The notes beneath the pieces are model-generated. The model was not told where the DNA came from. It worked only from the letters and a program-made list of their open reading frames with translations, and made no database searches. Positions 11,280 to 22,632 of a DNA stretch of 64,000 bases are shown in pieces. The position numbers and the translations under genes were made by a program. This DNA comes from Proales similis (Eukaryota > Rotifera > Eurotatoria > Ploima > Proalidae). The stretch covers positions 1,674,001 to 1,738,000 of the forward strand of contig JAGVRJ010000001.1 in the NCBI GenBank assembly GCA_019059635.1, given 5' to 3'. The stretch's first letter is position 1; each line of letters begins with the position of its first letter.

Positions 11280-14070
11280 TCAACAGAATATTCGATCAAT
11301 TGAGCAAATCGACAAAAGTCCAACATGGCAACCTACTCGTTTATCGATTTGACTGAATTGCCAGTTCCAGGACGCAGGATAGAGGAATGGTCTATGGTCG
11401 AATCTATTGTCGTCAGGTGCATAGGTCTCGGCGAAATAGGAAGGCGTCACAATGGTCATTTTGTGCCTGTTGATTGAGTAGGCGAAAAAGAAGAATTTCA
11501 CTTTCTCAGCAATCTTGTGGCAAACATCAAGAGTGGTAACCAGAGGCAAGATAAATGGAGAGAACTGAAAAAAAATGATACCTCACGAGGAGAGAGACGG
11601 TCAGACCAAGATTCGAGCAGTTTGCAGAACATCGAATAAGGGCCGCAGCACTTTTGCTTTCTCAGTTTGCCATATACAGACAGTTCGTCATAAGTCATTC
11701 CCATGTCGACTTCATCGATCTGCTCGACTTGGCCTTCTTTGCCGAGAGGTTCGAGCTCGGCGGTTGGTGGCGCGTTGTAGATGCTTTTCAACGCCTCGAT
11801 TTTAAACTCGTCCGAGCAGTAGAGGATAAACGAGCGCAAGTCAGTCTTGCTTATGCTGCCGATCGGATTCAAGTCGGCCGAAGAGCAGTCATACTTGGTA
11901 AAATAGCCGCGCAGACATTCGTCCACATTTGCAGATCCAAGCACTAGCAAAGAACTTGGCCTAGAGTTGGCCCACAGAGTGAGCTGCGCGAAAAAGTAAG
12001 AGATGACCATTCGAAGTCGCGCCTGGATATTTTGCAGAGCCGTGTTCTCTATCGGACTGCCTCCGTTCACTTTGTACTTGGGCATAACTTTCATTGTTGT
12101 ATTCCAAATAGCAAGGACAGCGTTGACAGCCACGTCGATCACTATCGAAAGATGATTGCTTCCTATTTGTTCGGCGAGTTTGGCTGCTCTTTCTTTTGTC
12201 TCAGCCGAGCTATTTACGGTTCCCATGTAGCAAGTAACAAACAATTTAGAGCAAATCTCTTGTGCCGAGCTGGGCAAATAGTTATCATCCCGAAGCACGA
12301 CTCTCAAGTCACTCAAAACAGTCTGATCTGTTTTTTAAATAAAAATTAGAATAAGCTGTCAACAAGCGGAATAGAAGGCAATCAAAAGAATTTACTCTTA
12401 TTTTGAATCTCCCTGAATATCAATCGACACATTGAATAGACAATGCAAGCGGTACTGCAGCTGTCTATTCCACCACTCAATGGCAGAAAAAAGCCTCCCT
12501 GTTTGCTCCGTCTGAGATAATCCCAAAGCCAGCAGGCTGGGCCAAGACTTGAAGTTTCAGTTGAAGTTGATTTGTAATCAGAGATTTAGTTTGATTGAAC
12601 TCACGCGATTTCCTCCATCGGAGAATAATAGCTCCATTCGATTGGAGTCGAACATTTGGCCAAAATTGAATCGTCAAGGGAAAGTGAGAAATCGCACTTT
12701 ACTCTTGGAAAGCGTTTACTGCTGCCCGCCTTTTGACGTAAGTCGATGAAGAGCTGTAGATTCGCTTTGGTCAATCGGTATGACAATTACCCAGGTTTGA
12801 AAACTGCGCACACGATTGCGATAGGTGTGCACTTCGTCTAGATCGAGAACGGCGGTGATCACTTCGATCTCTTCCATCCCAAACTGGCCACCTTGGGCGA
12901 CAAACTCGCCGTTTATGGCTATACATGCGCAGCCATCAAAATAAAGGCGATCGCCATCACAGCCCCTTTGATTGGCAAATAGGTAAACGCCACCACACTT
13001 CACCAGAACATCGACTCGTTAAGTTAAAGAAATCTCTCAGACGGGCTTTTTAAATAAAACCTTGGCGGTAGCACTCTTTATCAAATTTACTCGTCGATCG
13101 GCTTTCCTCAACTGATGATAACTTCCGCTCGGATTAGAGATTATTTCCACGCCGTCCAGGGCCAGATTTATGTGCGAGCTAAGTGATGGTGTTGAAAACA
13201 AGTTGAATTTATAATCGCGATTTCATTCTCACCTTTGAGGTGCCCAAAGTTCCTCGCAAATCTCGGAGCCGATCACCGCATCGTTTGCTTGAATGATCGC
13301 ATCTCCGAATGGAACTGTTGTCTAAAGATGATCAACATTAAACCATTTTGCTTATTTTGTCTAATCATATCACGCTCACTTGGCCAGTGATCTTTTGAAT
13401 GAACTTGGGCAGTGTGAAATCTTCGATTTCTTTGGGCCGAGTCCAGGCAGTGAAGTAGCGCCGCTCTCGATAATTCTCATCGTCGCACAATGTCATTTTG
13501 GGCCGAATGAAAACTATTTTTCTGTTCTCAACAATTCCAAACTAATGTTCACGTCCAAACTTGAATTTCCTTGTCTCACCCATTTACAAAGAAGACACGA
13601 CAGTTGTAGACAACGCTTTGATGCATTATTGGTCTAAAAAACCAAGCAGTTTTACTCAAGGGTTGCATAAAGCTTAGAACGCTGCTTACAAGCCAGTATC
13701 ACATAAAATTCCGTAGGTTTCTTTGTCCTCTAGTAGCCGGGCAAGCATTTGCCACGAGTGTAGGATTGTGTCAGGCTCGTAGAAATGATCTTGACAGCCA
13801 TATCCACTGAATAAGGTTTTTAATGACTTGGAAACAAATTTAAGAAGAAAAATCAAATATGGCGAACCAAAGTTCAAGCTCAGGGCCAACACGGAACTTG
13901 GCCGATTGCGACTTGGCTTCTTTGATACCTAAGATAACAGCCAGGTTAAATCGAGCGAATTGAAGATCAACGAGAACAAGCGTACTCTTCAGAGTCCTCT
14001 GGTAGTTTCCTTCAAAGTCAAGCGCCCATTGATTGAGATTACAAGTGGCTACATTAACCTTGCGATTCAT
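11280..14070 (-). CDS. NADSYN1: Glutamine-dependent NAD+ synthetase
   Basis: Converts nicotinic acid adenine dinucleotide to NAD+ using glutamine and ATP. It is a multi-exon minus-strand gene with short introns. The N-terminal nitrilase-type glutaminase starts at the ATG at 14,070 ([16 protein letters not shown]). It continues through [13 protein letters not shown] and the region with the catalytic cysteine, [10 protein letters not shown] (about 13,250-13,300), to [18 protein letters not shown] near 13,110-13,170. The C-terminal synthetase has the ATP-pyrophosphatase P-loop [12 protein letters not shown] near 12,450-12,480, then [14 protein letters not shown] and [14 protein letters not shown]. 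It ends with [12 protein letters not shown] and a stop at 11,280. All family blocks are present in order. One exon piece recurs at 23.4 kb. Confidence 0.93.
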
Positions 14071-14920
14071 ATTTTCATGCGAATTAAATTATTCACTGCT
14101 GGTTCTAAAACGCGAATTATTTGTCATTCAGTTTGCTCAGCTTTTAGCCTGCAATGCATATTAATTGTCTTTGCGTGAGTGACGCCAACATCAAAATCGA
14201 TTGAAATAAGAACTGCGGCATTTCTCCCTCAAACTGACTAGAAGTTAATGCAACCAACCGTTGACTACCGTCGCTAAGTATTAAAGCTTGTTAAAACTTG
14301 ACTGAAGCTTAAGCTCGTCTTGATTACATCCGATGTTCAATCAAGTTAGGCCGGAAATTTTCAAAAGGGCTTTAAAAAAGTGTCCTATTTTCATTCCCCT
14401 TAAAACTCAAATACTGTTAATTAAGTTAAACTTGAACGATTGTTAACTAAAATTCAATTCGTCTCGCTAATTTTGCGCCTTGCCAATAGGCTACGTTATA
14501 CGATAAATGAATTAATTTCGAATTCGCTGATCCAGAAAAATCAAAAGAGAAGAAAATAAGAAAAGCAGGCGGATGTCTACGATTTTTTGTTTCAATTGAC
14601 TGAAAAAATACAAGCCAAATTGAAAATGTTGATAACCAAGCTGTATGCAGTGAACATGGCAATCGGCGGAAAGGAGGTCTGTTGGTTAATTGATTTCCAT
14701 CTTCTGACCTTGTTTCCCCGAAATTATAATAAAATCGAGTCAGAAACACAGAAAGACATTTTTCGAACCTCACGCAACTTAATAACACAAATCAAAATGA
14801 ATTCTTTGCATTCCTTTCATTTGACACGTACAATAACGTCAAAGCCAAAAATATAAACGAGATCAAGATTAAGCTTTGGCTTATTAATTTAGATTTTGAT
14901 TCATTTTGAAAAGACCGAAA
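14071..14920 (+). repeat. 5' flank of NTPase copy 1 (duplicated at 23.5 kb)
   Basis: From about 14,311 to 14,715 this sequence is almost identical to about 23,490-23,890, and its 3' part matches the minus strand near 31,880-31,720. It therefore belongs to the duplicated unit that carries the NTPase gene. A short open stretch (about 14,626-14,718) is shared by the copies but is not convincingly coding. The 240 bp nearest NADSYN1 is unremarkable. Confidence 0.75.
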
Positions 14921-17357
14921 ATGAAGTTTGTTCTCGAATACTTCAATTTGGAGGGAAAGAGAAAAGTGGTTGAATCAAACATGATGGCTCAGTTCACATC
15001 CGAACTGGTCTCGGTCTTGAACATCAAAAGTCTACAAAGGTTTGAACGCTTCAAAATACACCTGATAAGCCAAATGCTCAACAATCTCAAGGTGCCAAAT
15101 CGAAATAATACTCGATGGTCAACGGCAAGTTGTTGATTCAGCGAATAAGGAAAAAATTCTATATTTTATAGATCACACAAAAAATTCATTTAATTGCACA
15201 GTGCGTGAACTGTTGCCAACAAGGAGAAGCTCTGAAGAGTTGGATGTGCAGAGATCCTTCGACTGTCAGATCGAAACAAATCGGCAAACGAAACTGGCTG
15301 TCGGCGATTTTATGTGCGAATCCGTGCGGGAACGCCGCGAGGAAATGTCCAGACGCAGTATTTATGCCCCGTTCGCGAGTATCGTTCAGTCAAGTGGATA
15401 CGGCAAATCTCGTTCATGCTTCCTACTTTCGAGTCGCTTCTACGTGATCTATTTGTGTCTGAGAAACGAAGGATCTACTGGCTATCCTCCTCGATCGCCG
15501 CTGGCTTCATTCATTCTGAGAGCGGATGATCCGAACCACTTGTTCAAGGCGCTCTTCCTTGTCTACATAAGAGAGGTTGTGCGATTTGCCAAGGGTAACC
15601 CTGGCGAACCGGAGGATGTGAAAAGGCGTTTTTTCGCTTCAAACGATGCTTCAATGCAACTGCGAGTGCAAGAGGAGATAAGCTCCCTGCTGTCAAGCAA
15701 TGATCACGAGAAGCTAACGCAGCTGATGACTGAGACCAAGACCGACTGGGAGGAGCAAAGACCAGAAATCATATTTGTGTTTGATGAAGCTCGAGCCTTG
15801 ATTCCAGATCGGGACCAAATTAAACAAGGACTGCTCACTGATCTTCGCAGGAACGTGAAACATCTTTCGCACATGCTTTACTTTTGTCTGGTGATCGACA
15901 CAGTCTCAAAGGTGAGCAATTTCGTGCCGAGTTCAAAATCTGATCCTTCGTCTCGAGTTCGGAGTGGCTCGCGTTTGCTTCCGCCAATCTATCTGCTGCC
16001 GACATTCGACGTGTTTGTTCCCGAGTCGATCAGCAGTCTCAAAGAAGCGGTCTCACTAAGAATCAAGTGCAGCTTCGGTCGCCCGTTGTGGGGAGCCCTC
16101 TATCGAGAGATGGGAGAATGCTCGGACCTAATCGGGTTCGCGGGCGATAAATTACTTGGCGGATATACCCCGGCGAATTTCAGAGAGCTGAAAACTGAAG
16201 CCATACTAGCTGTTCTGGCTTGTAGAACAGGACTGACTGTAAACAGCTTTACAGACTCGGCCTCCGAGATGGTTGCCTCGAACATGGCCACTTGCATCTA
16301 CATCGAGCCGGAACTAGAGCTGGTGCGCATCAGCTATCCTCCAGAGCCAATGCTAGCTGAAGGATCGTTTGGACTCACCAGACAATTCCAGGATCACTTG
16401 GCCGATATGCTGAAAGCTCTGTACAACGCGATCATTCGTTCGGTAGTTATCAATCAAGGCGACAAAGGAGAGCTAGTCGCAAAGCTTACGCTGCTCATAG
16501 CGTTCGACCAAGCCTGTTTGGCCCAGCCGGGCGTGTTCAACAGCAAACCTGTGCTAGTTGCAGATTTCCTCAAAAAGCTGATAAACTTCGAAGGCAACAA
16601 GTCACTCTCTCATGCTTTGGATCGATTCGAGAGCGCCCATGTCTATTTCACTTGCTTTGCCGAGCTCGATCAGCCGCCAAGCCAAGAGATGCTGAGGCAA
16701 GCCTTGAGGAGAGGCTGCGCAATATCGATGAAACATAACTGGCCACTTGTGGACATCATCGTGCCTGTGGCTTTTAGCCTAGACGACTTTGACCGAGTCG
16801 GCTGCGTGTTGATTCAGGTGAAAAACGGCGCATCGAGTTTCGACCACTCGTTCAACTTTGATCACTTCAATCCGATGTTCTGCCACTTCAGCGATGCGGA
16901 TCCTTCGCTTCCGTTTGTCGCGTTGTTCATGGACCTAGCTCCTTCAGACAAGCATGTAGTCCGGATTGGCCCAAAATGTCTCAAAGCGGCTTCGGAGACT
17001 GGTCCGCTGAGTTCCGCAACTGAAGTTACCATCAACCCTAGCTCACTGGCCTCGCTGCTTAAGAAGGAAAAGAGTCTCGCTCATTTTCAAAAGTCGTCTC
17101 CCCGCGAGTACGAAAAGTGTATCAGCTGGACCCGGCAGATGCAGCTTCCCATTCACACTATTGGTATCATACATTCTATGCTGCCTGATAGTCAACCTGA
17201 CGTAAAGGAGGCATTGGCGCAGATTGCTAAAAGCGAGTTCATTGATCCTCAGCTCGAGCTTTTGCCCAAGGGCTCCAAGGAAGCCAAGGCCTATTCAGTG
17301 CTCAGATATGGGACCTGGCCTAGCGTGCTTCAACAGGTAAGTACAGCCTCCAAGTAA
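14921..17357 (+). CDS. Crinkler/RHS-type P-loop NTPase-nuclease, copy 1
   Basis: Two exons, 14921-15039 and 15092-17357, join in phase across a 52-nt GT-AG intron to give 794 aa. The ~76-residue header starts MKFVLEYFNLEGKRKV and continues QIEIILDGQRQVVDS. The NTPase has Walker A SSGYGKS (about residues 140-146), a GYPP motif after it (YLCLRNEGSTGYPPRSP) and Walker B IIFVFDEA (about 268-273). The C-terminal part has GELVAKLTLL (Glu about 490), VDIIVPVAF (Asp about 594) and GCVLIQVKN (Gln-Val-Lys about 615-617). These fit the E, D and (E/Q)xK core of a restriction-endonuclease fold. This order is the Crinkler-RHS architecture known from oomycetes, fungi and some animals. The role is unknown; a mobile, effector or nuclease role is inference. 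The frame ends over a CAG/GTAAGT splice-donor sequence, so another exon may exist. Confidence 0.7.
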
Positions 17358-17690
17358 ATTTAGAGTGAAGGCATTCGTCAAGCCAAGATTTAGTTGTTGG
17401 CAGAGATTTAAGCTTAAATCTCAAGTTCGATCTTTTGCGCATATTGAGAATATGCAGCAGACGATCATTTCAAATTCAGGACTGTTGCTTGAAAAAGGTT
17501 TTTTTGCTCGAGGCAAGCTTTTGCACCATAAATTTTATCCCAAGCCATTCATATCTTTTGGGTTGAAACGGTTTATTTTTGGCCTGTTTTGATTAGTTTT
17601 CAGTTGATGGTGTGAGATATGTCTTGATGATTAATTTCGAGTTTAAGTTGTCAACTGTCATTCCATGCATATGGCATTTTATAGCATGAT
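17358..17690. repeat. 3' flank of NTPase copy 1 (inverted match at 28.9-29.2 kb)
   Basis: Identical or nearly so, in reverse orientation, to about 28,842-29,174. The first ~165 bp (to about 17,524) also matches the flank of copy 2 at 26,547-26,713, where that match stops abruptly. A possible acceptor lies near 17,480 (TTTCAAATTCAG), which could pair with the donor at the end of the NTPase frame. Confidence 0.7.
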
Positions 17691-17873
17691 CATGTTTTCG
17701 GGATCTATTTTAACTCTGATGAATATTGTGTCATTGGTTATGTAGTCGAGTGAGTGAAGCACTTCAAGCTCAACGAACCGCTGCGCACCAAAAGAAGCGT
17801 TGCGCTCCCCGGTTGGTCGACCCAAGAACGGCGCATTCTCCTTGCAGGTGTTTGGCTTTATTGTGTAGCTCAC
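17691..17873 (-). pseudogene. TRAF 3'-end fragment (inverted duplicate)
   Basis: The minus strand encodes the last ~60 residues of the TRAF-like protein (YTIKPNTCKENAPFLG through IFIRVKIDPENMIML and its stop). It matches plus-strand 28,659-28,853 with very few changes, including one Glu to Lys. The match breaks exactly at 17,873, inside what is the last TRAF exon at 28,659, and ataxin-2 sequence begins two bases later. It has no upstream exons and cannot make a TRAF protein. It was carried along with NTPase copy 1. Confidence 0.85.
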
Positions 17874-19741
17874 TTGGGCACACTTGAGCGAAAGCCGACC
17901 GAAGGAATCTACCGCAACGCACGCTTCATGAACGCGGCCAACACTTTGCTCGGCTGTCCGGTGGTTCTTAAAGTAAAATCGAACGAAACCTTCCACGGCA
18001 TATTTGTGACCTTCTCGCCCGAATTCGACGTGCTGCTCGAATGCTGTCACAAACTGGACCCAGACAACGAGGTCGTCATATTCGATCGCAGTCTGCCTAA
18101 ACGCGAGAGCGTTCGCGCCCGCTACTTTGAGCGCGAGAGCATAGTCGAGCTTTACGCCTATGATGTGGATAAGGACTATGCGTTGAAGAGTCGCATGAGA
18201 TAAGCAGCGGCAGCGGGGCTCTGGACGATGATCTGAGTGGACGAGTCACGAGCACTCTGGATCTGAACGAGGGCGGCATGGACAGTGGATGGACCGCTGG
18301 GGACATGCTGCTCACCAATCAGACAAAGTACGGCTACAAGTCGACCTATAAGGAGGATTTGAGCGAATACACGGTGGCGGTCGAACGACTCGACACAGAA
18401 GAGTTCAAGCGACCCGAGCAGGAGGCCGAAAAGTTGGCGCAAGAAATCGAGTCGAGCACCACATACAAACGCAACATTGACCGAGAGCTGTCAGACGGCG
18501 AAGAAGAGGAAGAGGTGTTCTCTGCGGTCGTTCGCGGAAACGATCCTAGCCAAGGCAATTACAATGCTGCTCGCGACTACCAGACAAAAGGCGACAAAAT
18601 GCAGCGTCGATCTTTCAATGCCAAGCCAAACTATAGAGCGTCGACCAACACGCCCACTTACAAACAGCGTGGATCTCACCATCAAATGAGCAGCACAAGC
18701 GGCCCAAAGATGCCCGAAAAGTCCTATTTAAATCGACGTTCGACCGAGGGCAGTCGAGATGCGACCACTAAGCGATTTAACAATTCAGGCAAATATCAAG
18801 CACCTCATGTGGCCAATCCTCCAGTCAAAGCAGAACTTAAGCCATCGAACGCCGCTCCGACTCCATCGGTGCCCTTCTCAAGTGTAGTCTCAGGGCAAAG
18901 TGACTCTAAGCCTGCCCAGACCTATTCGGCCAAAGTGGCGCAAAACATGCGACCCATGTCTAGAGAAAGCGATCAAAGAGGCAAATCAAGCCCAGCAACA
19001 ACCGTCGCATCGACCGACAAGTCTGTCTCACCTACTGAGCCCAAAAATCAGCACGCACCCGCTCGGCCAGACTCGCGATCTGACAGCAAAGTGACTAGCC
19101 CCACGGCTACTCCTGCGAGCCAAGCACCGGCTCCTGCCGTCATTTACCAACCTGGTGCTGTACCTCTCAATCCAGCTGCCGAGTTTTATCCACCTCAACA
19201 CGTGCCCTATGCTGTTGCAGGAGCTCCTGCGCCGAATGCACCATTGATTGCGAATGCGTATGTGCCAACCTATCAAGCACCACCGTTTATTCCATACTCA
19301 GGGCCGTACACACCGCCAGTCGTACCAGTCGGCTCGGCGCCGGAGAAATCTGATCTAGCCGAAGAAATTCCTGAGAGCCAAAACGAGCCTCCCAAGCCCG
19401 AGGAGGTTGTCAACAGTGAAGAGGCCGAAAATGCGACTGAAATTCAAGGAAAGGATGGTGCCGACTGCACAGCCTTTCGTACAAGGTGGCGCAGAAAACG
19501 CCGCCGGCTATTCTGTTAATGCATCAAACGGAGTAGCGATAATGGGTCATCATCCACAGGGCCCTCAATCAAGCCAACAACAAGGGCCGCCAGGAGCTCA
19601 GTCGCAGACATCTTCTTCTCATTCACATCATAGCGCACCTCATTCTCCTTCGCCAATGTCGAACGGCGGCGCTCAACCGATGCCTTTTAACCAGGCAGGC
19701 GCGGCCCTGCCGGTTCACATGCCAGCTTACGGCTATCCTAC

Positions 19742-22632
19742 GGCATAATCAAGTTTTTGGTCAAAATGGTCATTTTCTCAATGCGCGTATTTAATAATTA
19801 AATTTAATGACTATTGAATCGTAAAAATTTATCATTTTTTTTGAGTGAGATGCAACAATTCTTGTAGCACTAGAATTCGGTTTTTATCTAAAAAAGCTTC
19901 CGGAATCTTGATCGAAAAAAATTCTTAGAACTTTTATTTGATACAATGCAACACAATGTTTGGTTTGTTTTGATTTTTTGATACAAATGCTTTGATTTCT
20001 CTCTTGGATTAAAATAAGCTATTCGCATGTTATTAAGTAATTTGCGTGAATATAAAACGAGTAACTAATTGTTTAAATACTGATTTTCTAAAAATTAAAT
20101 GAGATAGATTAAAAAATCATAAACCCAACTAACTCAAAAAATGATGACAAAAACCATAAGTCTTCAACCTATCCACGATCTATCCGAAAAAGAATCGTTC
20201 AAGAAAAGCAAGACAGAAGAAAATCTTAAGATCGTTGAGGACTTCTTCGAAATAACTTATTTCTCAAAGAGCCTTTCCCCTTTTTTTTGCACCATGTTTC
20301 AATCGGTTCTTTATCAACAGGCTTTTTTTCGACGCTCTCTTTACAACGATCGTAGAACGCTTTATATTTGGCTTGAATTCTACGGAAACTCTTTGCGACA
20401 TATTCGCTAGGCCTTAATTTAGAGTTTCTCATTAATTCGTTCTTGAAGTACCAAAATAACTTTCTTCAGGATTGTTGGTTATTCTTTCTGGAGAATGAGG
20501 CTCTGCTGATGAAATAAATATTCTTGACCAAAGTGGGCATAAATGCAAAAAGTCTTTAATGACTCCGAAAACCGTCGGGCTATGTAGAATGTTAATACCA
20601 AGATTAAACCTTTCTGTTCTTCAAAAAATCTTCAAGTTTTTTACAAGAATATATTACTTGTATTGTAAGCTTTTTGGAATGAGAGACTAAATAAATTAAT
20701 TCCAAAATGTAACAGAACTTTTCAATACTTTGACAGTCTTGTAATAATGAAAAAAAAAAACGTATTTTGTTCTTAATTGATGATCAATGTTCAATTTTTT
20801 TAATCGACGAATCCATATACGTAACAAATGAAAGGCACAAATAAATATCCTTGCGTTTGCCGCTGCGGCATATGAATACTCCTTTGATATCAAAACTTTA
20901 TAAGTTATATTGAGGTTATTATCAAGGCTACACTTGTTCATCGAGACAAGAACTGAGTTGATCAGAGCAAAAGACATATCGGTTACGACTGTTAAAGGCC
21001 AAACCGGCTTTCCAAACTTTTCTACTATATAGCAAAATTGAAGAAGATAGATACTAATTGATGAACTTGAATGAGCTGAAGTAAAGAATTCAACCAGTGG
21101 AAGAATTAATTTTTTGTCAATATCATGCATAACCATTGAATACAGAAGAGTTTGTCCAGAAATTTCTTGGTCATTCAAAATACCCCCAGTTGCGTCAAAG
21201 AAAAGAATTGGGTTTTGATGCCTCAATTCGGCCCAAATTTTGACCTGAAACATTCTTTTATAAAAAGCAATTAAGTTAATTAACCAGTCAACTACCTGAA
21301 TTTCAGAAATCAGCAAGAAACCAAAAGGATCAAGGGCTACAAACTGAATAAACCCTGGGAGAACTGCTTCGTTCAGTGTGGAATCACATATGCTTTTAAC
21401 CGCAATAATATCGTCAATCAATCTAGAATGAAGTCGTTCTCGGTGCCTGTATTCAAATTTAAGTTGGTTAAGTGTGCCTCTTTTTGGAATTACAGCTTCT
21501 ATTTGAATAGAATTTTAAATTTTATCACTTTATCCGAAAACAACAAAATACGAGATTACCCTCGTTTTGGGTCAAAATCTGCCTATTTATCGTATCTTCT
21601 AATCCTTCCGATAAAATATCCTTAGCCAATTCTTTTCTTTTCATCCCGCTTATCCTTTGAGGCATAAAAATTTTTTTTTCATGGTTTCCATTAAATAAAG
21701 GTTCCAAGAAGAGATTAACTGTGGAACCATAATCCTTTGTCCATAATTTATAACGACCGGGGCATGATTTGTCTGTGCAAAGACATTTGGCACTCCACGA
21801 AAATTTGTCAGTTGTAAGCCAATTATAAACAGGTCTGAGAAAACAAAAAATTTTCATTTTTTTCCCTAATCCATCGTGTAACTATGTTAAAAAATTCAGC
21901 TTTTAAATAGCTTCGACCGTTCTTTTTAAGTGTTGAATACTGGGAAAGGAAAGTTTCCCAATCAACAACACGAATAGCCCTAACCAGGTTTGCATCAGGA
22001 GTAATATGCAAATTTGTGAGGCAGTCTAAGACTTTACTGCGGATATGGCTTCTAAATCCGTCGCGATCTCTAGCCCACCACTGTGAAAGAAGAAGAGCTT
22101 TAACATATGATTTTTCTTGGAAAGCCAACTCGCTGATGCAACTCCATATACAATCGAGTTTCCTAGTTGCAGGAATATGGTTTTTTAGTAATAAATCCCT
22201 GCCCTTTGCTTTAAAGAGAGCAACGCTAATGGTGATAATATCTAAAAGTTCTTGTTTTTCTGCGCGGCCCATTATCTAGCAACAACAATGAAAGGTTTAT
22301 GCTTCAAAACAAGAAGAGAAATTTTTTGCTGGTGTTGCAAATGTTACTACAACAAACACAACACTCAGTGAGAGCAAGCCGGACAATATGTCTGATATGT
22401 CAGAACTGACTATACAATGTGCTGAATTGTATGAAATTAAAGTTAAACGAATATTATTCGATCAATATTCCGGAAGCTTTTTAAGATAAAAACCGAATTC
22501 TAGTGCTACAAGAATTGTTGCATCTTACTCAAAAAAAAATGATCAATTTTTATGATTCAATAGTCATTAAATTTAATAATTGAATGCGCGCATTGACAAA
22601 ATGACCATTTTGACCAAAAACTTGATTATGCC
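19742..22632 (-). mobile_element. DNA transposon with long TIRs and 9-bp target duplication (MULE-like)
   Basis: A 2,891-bp element. Both ends read GGCATAATCAAGTTTTTGG inward, and the inverted repeats extend about 170 bp (19,742-19,914 against 22,460-22,632) with few mismatches. The 9-bp direct repeat CTATCCTAC flanks it at 19,733-19,741 and 22,633-22,641. Long TIRs with a 9-bp duplication are characteristic of Mutator-like elements. It is AT-richer than the host exons around it and sits within a former ataxin-2 coding exon. One gene is present on the minus strand. The clear TIRs and perfect target duplication suggest a fairly recent insertion, later than the ataxin-2 duplication. Confidence 0.88.
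20226..22272 (-). CDS. DDE-type transposase of the TIR element
   Basis: Open minus-strand pieces at 22,272-21,823, 21,857-21,525, 21,421-20,696 and 20,432-20,226 lie in different frames but read as successive parts of one protein. The N-terminal part is helical (WSCISELAFQEKSYVKALL), followed by a Cys-containing segment (CLCTDKSCPGRYKLWTKDYG). The catalytic region has LFFDATGGI (first Asp) and LTVVTDMSFALINSVL (second Asp), with HSSSSISIYLLQF between them. A C-terminal RPSEYVAKSFRRIQAKYKAF piece resembles the end of similar invertebrate transposases. One short intron (about 21,241-21,296, GTAGTT...TTTCAG) restores the frame within the 241-aa piece, so introns may explain some breaks. I cannot say whether the gene is intact. 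Confidence 0.65.

Noticed and set aside
15201-17357. 718-aa gene starting at GTG
   Set aside because: GTG is not a normal eukaryotic start. The in-phase header exon upstream with a GT-AG intron in all three copies explains the open left end better.
18278-19519. 413-aa frame as an independent gene
   Set aside because: It is the leftover of the ataxin-2 copy B reading frame after a frameshift and ends in an out-of-frame Arg-rich tail created by the internal jump.
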